In this document: one piece after another, positions 17,684-24,263 of the stretch | Layout: each line of letters begins with the position of its first letter | Position numbering within the stretch: the stretch's first letter is position 1 | Assembly (NCBI GenBank): GCA_040081465.1 | Contig: JBEBGL010000004.1 | Location: 124,001-188,000, forward strand | Reading direction: 5' to 3' | DNA from: UBA668 sp040081465 | GTDB taxonomy: Bacteria > Actinomycetota > Acidimicrobiia > Acidimicrobiales > Ilumatobacteraceae | Length of the DNA stretch: 64,000 nucleotides | Position numbers and translations under genes: made by a program | Notes under the pieces: generated by a model | What the model saw: the letters and a program-made list of their open reading frames with translations, nothing else | Told to the model about the DNA's origin: nothing | Databases searched by the model: none

Positions 17684-18031
17684 ATGAAGTCCACCGATTT
17701 CGTCGATTCCCAGTCCATGCGCACCGACATCCCCGAGTTTGGCCCCGGCGACGAGGTCAAGGTGCACGTGAAGGTGGTCGAGGGCAACAAGGAGCGCGTT
17801 CAGGTGTTTCAGGGCAACGTCATCGCTCGTCAGGGCAGTGGCGTGCAAGAGACGTACACCGTGCGCAAGATCAGTTCCGGCGTTGGTGTCGAGCGCACCT
17901 TCCCGGTACACGCCCCGACGGTAGCCAAACTGGAAGTCGTCAAGAAGGGCGATGTGCGCCGGGCCAAGCTGTATTACGTTCGCGATCGTGTCGGTAAGGC
18001 AGCTCGCATCAAGGAAAAGCGAGACGCCTGA
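17684..18031 (+). CDS. rplS: 50S ribosomal protein L19
   Basis: 115 aa, the usual length. Key features: FGPGDEVKVHVKVVEGNKERVQ near residue 20, FQGNVIARQGSG, TVRKISSGVGVERTFPVH and the basic C-terminal RVGKAARIKEKR. ATG 17684; the frame is open upstream but overlaps trmD. L19 lies at the 30S-50S interface. Cotranscription with trmD is the norm in bacteria. Confidence 0.97.
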   Translation: MKSTDFVDSQSMRTDIPEFGPGDEVKVHVKVVEGNKERVQVFQGNVIARQGSGVQETYTVRKISSGVGVERTFPVHAPTVAKLEVVKKGDVRRAKLYYVRDRVGKAARIKEKRDA

Positions 18032-18079
18032 TCGGCGCCGTCATCGGTGTTTGTGCCGGTCTAAAAGGCAGCACCCACG

Positions 18080-18379
18080 TTGAGCTCTGACGATCTCGAA
18101 AACTTCGAGGCCGAGCGCGAGCTCCAACTCGCTCAGGAATACCAAGACATTGCGGGCATGTTCCGTTTTGCCGTGGAAACCGAGCGCCGTTTCTACCTGG
18201 CCAACGACGTCAAACTCACCGTCAACGGTGAGGGCGCGCGCCAGGTGATCGAAGTGGAGTTGGTTGACGCATGGGTGTGGGACATGTACCGCAAGACCCG
18301 ATTCGTTCCGAAGGTGAGAGTGCTGACGTTCAAGGACGTCAACGTCGAGGAACTGCCCCCACCCGAACTCGGGATCTAG
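18080..18379 (+). CDS. DUF2469 family protein
   Basis: 99 aa, acidic. Matches the actinobacterial DUF2469 family: SSDDLENFEAERELQLAQEY at the N-terminus, then FRFAVETERRFYLAN and a VWDMYRKTRFVPKVRV segment. TTG start at 18080, with AAAAGGCAG a few bases upstream. Its function is not known; in many actinobacteria it lies next to rnhB and yraN in the region behind rplS, as here apart from the missing lepB and rnhB. Confidence 0.88.
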   Translation: MSSDDLENFEAERELQLAQEYQDIAGMFRFAVETERRFYLANDVKLTVNGEGARQVIEVELVDAWVWDMYRKTRFVPKVRVLTFKDVNVEELPPPELGI

Positions 18380-18717
18380 CGGCGCAAGCCCGCGGGCGCT
18401 TTGGTGAGGACGAAGCACTGCGTTGGTACACGAGCCGCGGCTATGTACTGGTTGCTCGCAACTGGCGTTGCCAGGCGGGCGAGATCGATCTCATTCTGAC
18501 TGGAACGAATGTGCTGGTCTTCTGCGAAGTGAAAGCGCGCGCGAGCGACGAGTTCGGCGGACCGCAAGGAGCCGTTGGTTGGCAGAAACAAAGACGCATC
18601 CGACGGCTCTCGGCGATCTGGCTCGCCGAGTTTCGACCCGCTGGCCACTTTCAAGTCCGTTTCGACGTCGCTGCCGTGGTGGGCACTCGGATCACGGTGA
18701 TCGAGTCAGCGTTCTGA
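18271..18717 (+). CDS. YraN/UPF0102 family nuclease-like protein
   Basis: 148 aa if started at ATG 18271. The conserved core runs from RGRFGEDEALRWYTSRGY through VLVARNWRCQAGEIDLI (with the GEIDLI restriction-endonuclease-like metal site), VFCEVKARAS (ExK) and VGWQKQRRIRRLS. Family: PD-(D/E)XK fold, presumed nuclease. The start is uncertain: ATG 18271 or GTG 18277 puts the first ~100 nt inside the DUF2469 gene in another frame, and no standard start codon lies between 18280 and the conserved core. Confidence 0.85.
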   Translation: MGVGHVPQDPIRSEGESADVQGRQRRGTAPTRTRDLAAQARGRFGEDEALRWYTSRGYVLVARNWRCQAGEIDLILTGTNVLVFCEVKARASDEFGGPQGAVGWQKQRRIRRLSAIWLAEFRPAGHFQVRFDVAAVVGTRITVIESAF

Positions 18718-18735
18718 GCTCGGTAATCTGTGCCA

Positions 18736-19926
18736 ATGCCGGTCGCAGGGGCAAGCCGAGGCTGCCTCGCGGTCGTGCTGCATTGTCCGATCGTTGCCGT
18801 GCGCGGCGACTCTGTGGAGCTGAGCGCGAAGTTTCTTGAGGAGATCGAGCGCTACGCGAAGTTCTGGCCGGGCACCGTTCGACTGATCGCTTTCGAGGAT
18901 CCGAATTGGGCAACGAGTTTCGGCACCACGATCCGCAAGATCGAGTCGCTGCCTTTTGAGCTTGTGGTGCAGTCTCACGACGATCTTGACGAGCGAGTGT
19001 TCCACGACGCGGCGGCAGTGCTGTGCGGCATCGGACATCGGTACGACCACTTAGCCGAGATGGGTCGCGGTTTGGGTGTTCCCGTCGTCTATGTCGCCGA
19101 GTGGAGTCGGCGTACTCAGAATGTGATCACAGCGATCGACTCACCGAATGCATTCGTGAAAGCGCGACGTTTGTTCTGGTTGTGGCGGCAGCGCCGAAGA
19201 ATTCGCAAATCCATCGCGGCCGCAACGGCGTTGCAATGCAACGGCACACCAACGTTCGACGAGTATGCGCAACTCAACCCACAACGACTTCTGTACTTCG
19301 ATAGCCGAATCACCGACGACCTGTTGATCAATCGCGAGGAACTCGACGGACGAACAGCGAGGCTTGTTGAAGGCGCACATCCGATCCAGCTTGTCTTCAC
19401 TGGGCGGTTGACGCCGACGAAGGGCGTTCTCGATCTTGTTGCGGTGGCGATCGAGTTGCGCAACCGAGAGGTCGACTTCAAGTTGTCGATTGTCGGGGAT
19501 GGCGATCTCGTCGACGAACTGCGCGCGCGGATCGTGCGCCATCAGCTCGGATCCTTGATGACTGTGCTTGCGCCGAAGCAGTTTCGGAGCGAGCTGATCC
19601 CCTTCGTGCAGCAAATGGATCTGTTCGTGTGTCCGCATCCGCAAGGCGACCCATCGTGCACGTACCTTGAGACACTGGCATGCGGTGTGCCCATCGTCGG
19701 CTACGCCAACGAGGCGCTGGAAGGCGTAGCACGTCACTCGCACGCTGCATGGCATGTTCCGCTCGGCAAACCGAGCGCGCTCGCCGCGGAAATTGCTCGC
19801 CTCGCCATCGCGCGTGCCGAGGTGTCTGCGGCCAGCATTGCTGCGCTGCAATTCGCAACAGAGCACACCTTCGACAAGACATATGGTCGCCGAGTTGATC
19901 AGCTGCGTCAGTTGGCCGGGATCTGA
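18736..19926 (+). CDS. glycosyltransferase family 4/1 (GT-B)
   Basis: 396 aa. The C-terminal donor domain is clear: QLVFTGRLTPTKGVLDLV near residue 220, FKLSIVGDGDLVDEL, then DLFVCPHPQGDPSCTYLETLACGVPIVGY with the E-x7-E-like motif near residue 320. ATG 18736 has a TAATCT hexamer 6 nt upstream, suggesting a leaderless transcript. It stands apart from the polysaccharide operons, next to the translation genes, so its target glycan is unknown. Confidence 0.85.
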   Translation: MPVAGASRGCLAVVLHCPIVAVRGDSVELSAKFLEEIERYAKFWPGTVRLIAFEDPNWATSFGTTIRKIESLPFELVVQSHDDLDERVFHDAAAVLCGIGHRYDHLAEMGRGLGVPVVYVAEWSRRTQNVITAIDSPNAFVKARRLFWLWRQRRRIRKSIAAATALQCNGTPTFDEYAQLNPQRLLYFDSRITDDLLINREELDGRTARLVEGAHPIQLVFTGRLTPTKGVLDLVAVAIELRNREVDFKLSIVGDGDLVDELRARIVRHQLGSLMTVLAPKQFRSELIPFVQQMDLFVCPHPQGDPSCTYLETLACGVPIVGYANEALEGVARHSHAAWHVPLGKPSALAAEIARLAIARAEVSAASIAALQFATEHTFDKTYGRRVDQLRQLAGI

Positions 19927-19932
19927 ACGGCG

Positions 19933-20085
19933 TCAGCCGAGGACGGTCCACACCACCAGCGCCACGCACGCGAGAACTGCCGAGATGACGAACACGATGT
20001 CGCTGCGCCGAGCCACTCGTCTGCGGTGTGGATTGAAGCCGATTCGCTCAGTATTGCCGCTGCGACGAGGCTGACACCTGTTCAA
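19933..20085 (-). CDS. small single-pass membrane protein (50 aa), TTG start
   Basis: Too short for routine ORF calling. TTG 20085 opens a 50-codon frame ending at TGA 19933-19935. The protein has a basic N-terminal half (RIGFNPHRRRVARRSD) followed by one hydrophobic segment (IVFVISAVLACVALVVWTVLG) to the C-terminus, a positive-inside single-pass protein. It fills the gap between the glycosyltransferase and the divergent gene at 20112. I know no named family; GTG codons inside the frame offer a shorter alternative. Confidence 0.5.
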   Translation of the reverse strand: MNRCQPRRSGNTERIGFNPHRRRVARRSDIVFVISAVLACVALVVWTVLG

Positions 20086-20111
20086 GCACCGTGCTCAGTA
20101 GCGTGACGCTG

Positions 20112-20906
20112 ATGCGAATCGTGCGGTGGGCAGCCTTGCCGTTCCTTGCCTTGCCGTTTCTATGCGGTTTGTTGTGGATCGCAACGAGCACGTCGGCAGG
20201 CGCCACTCCACCCGGCGACAGCACGACCACGACGATCGTTACTGACAGCACCGTTCCACCAGCTCCGCCAGCCGCTGCTGGACCGTTGGTGTTGTCGCCG
20301 CCAGGTTGCGTTGTTCCCTCACCGGCTCTCGCCGTCTTTCGCGGACGCGTGATCAACATCGACGAGCCACCGACGACCGCTCAGTTTCGGGTGTTGTCGA
20401 TGTTGGCGGGCACCCTTGATGGCCACTCCTCGGGGGATCGCGTGCTCGTTGTCTACGGACAGGAGGCGAGCTTTCTGAAGATTGGGGTCGAGTACATCGT
20501 CGGTGTTCGCCTCGACGTGGACACGGGTCGATTGATCAGCAGGATTCTGCGACCGGCTCCGCTATTCGGCGGCGACGCGGTCATTGGCCTCAACGACATC
20601 GACCTGGAATGTCCGCGAGTCGAAGACCCGATCAGCACGCTGCTCGGCGACGGCTCGTCGGTTGACTCGGGAGTGTTTACGCCGCTGAAGGACAGCGAGA
20701 AGAGTCTCGTGACCGCCGTGCTGCAGCCACTAGCAATCGCCCTTGCAATCTTGGTTGGGCTAGTTCTCGTGAAAGCGTTCCTGGTCGCGATGGGAAGGTC
20801 GTTGCGTGAATCGACTGGTTCGCCGGTGCCGATGGCTCGTGTTCGACACCATTCGAGGGTGCCGACGTCATCCTCAACGTCAGACGCTGGCGAGCGAACG
20901 CCGTAG
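20112..20906 (+). CDS. exported, C-terminally membrane-anchored protein of unknown function
   Basis: 264 aa from ATG 20112; GTG 20091 would add seven residues. N-terminal signal segment (VRWAALPFLALPFLCGLLWI), a Thr/Pro-rich linker, then an extracellular domain starting at a Cys (SPPGCVVPS) with AVFRGRVI, GDRVLVVYGQ and VGVEYIVGV-like strands. This pattern recalls the OB-like TIMP/netrin-type fold, but only weakly. A second Cys (LECPR) could pair with the first. A membrane helix lies near residues 215-240, followed by a short Ser/Arg-rich tail. It overlaps the helicase gene tail to tail by 27 nt. Confidence 0.6.
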   Translation: MRIVRWAALPFLALPFLCGLLWIATSTSAGATPPGDSTTTTIVTDSTVPPAPPAAAGPLVLSPPGCVVPSPALAVFRGRVINIDEPPTTAQFRVLSMLAGTLDGHSSGDRVLVVYGQEASFLKIGVEYIVGVRLDVDTGRLISRILRPAPLFGGDAVIGLNDIDLECPRVEDPISTLLGDGSSVDSGVFTPLKDSEKSLVTAVLQPLAIALAILVGLVLVKAFLVAMGRSLRESTGSPVPMARVRHHSRVPTSSSTSDAGERTP

Positions 20907-23900
20907 AGCTTCGGTTCGTCCGGTCCAGTCGTCGATCCAAACCTCTGTGGCGTCACCGCTAGCGCTGCACATCACCAACACGCCTCCCGCGACGGGCTCA
21001 CCGAGGATCTGTTGCAACGCCAAGCCGTACGCGGCGAGTTGCGTGAAGTAGCGCGCCAAGCGAGTCGTACGCTCGGGACCCTCAGCTACCTGATCGGTTT
21101 TGTAGTCGACAACGACGAGACCGCGCTGGGGATGACGAACAAGCAGATCGATGTAGCCCTCGACGATGGTTCCGTCGATGTCGGCTGCGACGAACAGTTC
21201 GCGCCAGTGCTCGAGCTCGATTCCTTCGGCGACGATCGGTGCCGCAAGTGCCGAGCGAGCTAAGCGATCGATCGTTTGCTCGAAGTCGGGTACACCCTCA
21301 GCCGCGGCCTGCGCTGCCGCGAGCGCAGCGATGTTGTCGCCGGTGTGAAGGTCGGCAAACTGCAATACCGCGTGGACCGCGCGACCAACGGCAGTTCCGT
21401 AGCGACCACGCTGCCACGGTGGCAAGTCGAGATCGATCGGATCTTTACGCAGACCGCCGTCAACAGCTGCGTCCACATCCTCGCCATCGCCTGTGACCGC
21501 CGCAGCATTCTCGGCGGCTGCGTTCTCGACGGCTGCATTTCCAAGGGCCGTGGCACTCATCGCCGCTGGACGACTGGCTGCTGCAAGGTCGTGTTGCCAT
21601 GTCTTCCACCACTGCTGTTCGTCGGCCCACGCCAGTTCGATCGGGGGTGGTGTCGGAGCTGTCAGCGAGCCTTCGTATCCGGCGAACTCGACATGACCAG
21701 CACCATCCGCGGCAGTCGCAAGGATCTTCGCCGACGTGCCCACTGATTTGTCGGTGCGGTGAAACGACACCACTAGGTGATCCATAGCGCGAGTGCAGGC
21801 GACGTACAAGAGCCTGACGCGTTCGGCGTCGCTCATTTGTTCGTCGATCGGTTGGAACTGTTGATAGGTGGGATCGTCGGGGTCTGACAGCGTCCACGTG
21901 GCCTCTGGCCACACCACGCGACGGCCACGAGTGCTGTTTGGCTTGCTACTTGTGCCAGACACGATTGTGATCGGGAACTCCAATCCCTTGGCCGCGTGAA
22001 TCGTCATGATGCGCACCGCGTCGTGGTCGGTCTCTGGCAACACCGTCTCGGCGACGAAGCGACCTTCGTCGCCCTGTAGCCGCGTCCAGAGCAGGTAGCG
22101 GCGCACTCCATGGCCGCCTGCCTCGCTCCATGCGCGCGCCTGGTCGATCACGAAGCGAACCCGACGCCACACGTCGCGATAGTCGCGTCGTGCCAACGCC
22201 AGTTCCATGACGCAACGCTCGTTCACCAACCACGTGAGTAGTTGCGATGGGGTGTTGTACTGCACGCGCGCCTCGAGCTCGCCAAGGCAGCGCAACCCGA
22301 CGGCCACGGGATGCTGGAAGAGTTCGGATTCTTCGGTCGGGAGGTGATGCCATTTCCAGGGTTGGCCGTGAGTGACCTTCCACTCGTAGAGATGGCGATC
22401 GCTGCACCCGAACAATGGACTACGCAAGGCCGAGACGATGGCCAGCTCGTCGGTCTCGTCGTCCGCCGCGCGCAGAGCCAACATCAGTGAGCGCACCTCG
22501 CTCGCGGCATAGACCAGTGAACTGTTCTCGGCGCGGAAGGGTATGTCGCGAGCGGCAAGTGCGACCTGCAACGCAACGAGCGATAGCCGCGATGGCAGCA
22601 AGATCGCGATGTCGCCTGGTTGACAATCCCGCAACTCTTCGCCGTTCCAGACCTGCCACTTTTCGGTGAGCGCTTGCACAACGACTGCGGCTACGTCGGC
22701 GGCCTCGCGCTCGCGGAGTGCCTCGGCCGCCGCGCGCCCCAGGTCGGTGTGCTCACTCGCGCCAAGCACCGTGACTGTGCCGTGATCATGGCTGCCGGCG
22801 CGTGCCGCCATCAGCGGCACATACGCGGGTTGCACGTCGGGCTCGAACTTGATGAGCTCGCCCATCGTCGTGTTGACCCAATCGATAACCGGTGAGGCGC
22901 TGCGGAAGTTGGCGCTGAGCGTCGCCCGCTGCGCGCCGATCTGGTCGCTCGCGCGCAGGAACTGCGCAATGTCGGCTCGTCGGAACCGATAGATGCTTTG
23001 CTTCGGATCGCCGACGACGGTTAAGCGGCCCGGCAACGGTTGCAACAGACGCCAATCGGCTGACTGCTGCTGCGGGTCGGCGGTTATGCGCACAGCCAAC
23101 TCGAGCTGAATCGGATCTGTGTCTTGAAACTCGTCGAGCAGCAGATGGGTGTAGCGCTGGTGTAGTTGCCGACGAACGTCGGGGTTGTTTGCCACCAAGC
23201 GGCGGGCCAGAACTAGTAGGTCGTGAAACTCGAGCTCGCCCGCAAGCTCGCGGTCGCGCACCGATTGCAACGTGAACTCGCGCAAGAGCGCGCCGAGCGT
23301 CAGTCGGCGTTCCTCGTTCAACCGCTTCAGCGCGTCCTTGGCAAGGTCGCGCGCATACGACACCGCACTGCGATATTCGAGCACGACCTCGGAGGACCCG
23401 TGCAGGCGATTCCAGTCCGGTGTCTTGCCCTTGCCCGCGTTTCTTACGCCGCCGTCGAGGGTGTGCAGCACACGTAGCAGCTCACCAAGAGGCAGATCTG
23501 AGTCGAGTTGCGCGGCGATGCGCCGGAAGGTCTCGATTACGTCTTCTTGCGTGTCGCCCGTCGGTGCCGTGTACGCAGCGATTGCGGTGCATGCCTTGGC
23601 AAGTTCGCGCCTTGCAGTCGAGTCGTCGAACCGTGGTGGCAGATCGCCTGACACGCGGGCTTCGACAAGGTCCCAGTTCGATTGGAAGTCGTCGGCCATC
23701 CGGCGAGCACCCTTCTCGATGCCGAACCCGTCGTGCTGGCACAGTTCGACCAATCGCACGCTCTCGAGGTCTTCGAGCAGCGCCTCGAGGAAATCGGTGA
23801 AGCGTTCGTGAAACTCGGAAGCGCTTTGGACTTCATCAAGCACGTCGAAGCGTGGGGGCAGTTTTGCCTCGATGGGGAACTCGTTCAGCACGCGACGAGC

Positions 23901-24263
23901 GAAGGCGTGCAGCGTGCCGACGGGCGCCAAGTCGAGATCCGCGATCGCGGCCGCAGCCAGTCGGACTTGCGCTTCGTCGGCGCCCGAAGTTGCAACCTTC
24001 TCGAGACGCTCGCGCACGCGATGGCGTAGTTCTGAGGCTGCTTTCTCGGTGAATGTGATCGCCGCGATGGAACCCATCGGCACACCCGAAAGCACCAGGT
24101 TGGCAACACGCTTGACTAGCGAGTCGGTCTTGCCGCTACCAGCGCCAGCTTCGACGAACAACGTGATGTCGAGTTTGTCGGTGACAAGGTCGCGGTCCGC
24201 CGAGTCGGGCGGCCCATGAAGCTGCGGCGGTGACGCATCGAACAGGTCGAGTTGTTCGGTCAT
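20880..24263 (-). CDS. addA: AddA-like UvrD-family helicase-nuclease
   Basis: 1127 aa, full length for the family. SF1A helicase: Walker A VEAGAGSGKTDSLVKR near residue 37, ITFTEKAASELR (motif Ia), LLLDEFQDTDPIQLEL (motif II) near residue 370, VVGDPKQSIYRFRRAD (motif III) and a C-terminal RecB-type nuclease with GYIDLLVRHPQRGLVVVDYKTD near residue 1065. Works with the AddB-like partner in processing double-strand breaks up to Chi-like sites for RecA loading. It overlaps the addB-like gene by 4 nt (ATGA). All catalytic motifs look intact. The symbol is assigned by domain order and neighbour; orthology to Bacillus AddA is not certain. Confidence 0.88.
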   Translation of the reverse strand: MTEQLDLFDASPPQLHGPPDSADRDLVTDKLDITLFVEAGAGSGKTDSLVKRVANLVLSGVPMGSIAAITFTEKAASELRHRVRERLEKVATSGADEAQVRLAAAAIADLDLAPVGTLHAFARRVLNEFPIEAKLPPRFDVLDEVQSASEFHERFTDFLEALLEDLESVRLVELCQHDGFGIEKGARRMADDFQSNWDLVEARVSGDLPPRFDDSTARRELAKACTAIAAYTAPTGDTQEDVIETFRRIAAQLDSDLPLGELLRVLHTLDGGVRNAGKGKTPDWNRLHGSSEVVLEYRSAVSYARDLAKDALKRLNEERRLTLGALLREFTLQSVRDRELAGELEFHDLLVLARRLVANNPDVRRQLHQRYTHLLLDEFQDTDPIQLELAVRITADPQQQSADWRLLQPLPGRLTVVGDPKQSIYRFRRADIAQFLRASDQIGAQRATLSANFRSASPVIDWVNTTMGELIKFEPDVQPAYVPLMAARAGSHDHGTVTVLGASEHTDLGRAAAEALREREAADVAAVVVQALTEKWQVWNGEELRDCQPGDIAILLPSRLSLVALQVALAARDIPFRAENSSLVYAASEVRSLMLALRAADDETDELAIVSALRSPLFGCSDRHLYEWKVTHGQPWKWHHLPTEESELFQHPVAVGLRCLGELEARVQYNTPSQLLTWLVNERCVMELALARRDYRDVWRRVRFVIDQARAWSEAGGHGVRRYLLWTRLQGDEGRFVAETVLPETDHDAVRIMTIHAAKGLEFPITIVSGTSSKPNSTRGRRVVWPEATWTLSDPDDPTYQQFQPIDEQMSDAERVRLLYVACTRAMDHLVVSFHRTDKSVGTSAKILATAADGAGHVEFAGYEGSLTAPTPPPIELAWADEQQWWKTWQHDLAAASRPAAMSATALGNAAVENAAAENAAAVTGDGEDVDAAVDGGLRKDPIDLDLPPWQRGRYGTAVGRAVHAVLQFADLHTGDNIAALAAAQAAAEGVPDFEQTIDRLARSALAAPIVAEGIELEHWRELFVAADIDGTIVEGYIDLLVRHPQRGLVVVDYKTDQVAEGPERTTRLARYFTQLAAYGLALQQILGEPVAGGVLVMCSASGDATEVWIDDWTGRTEALRRSLASV

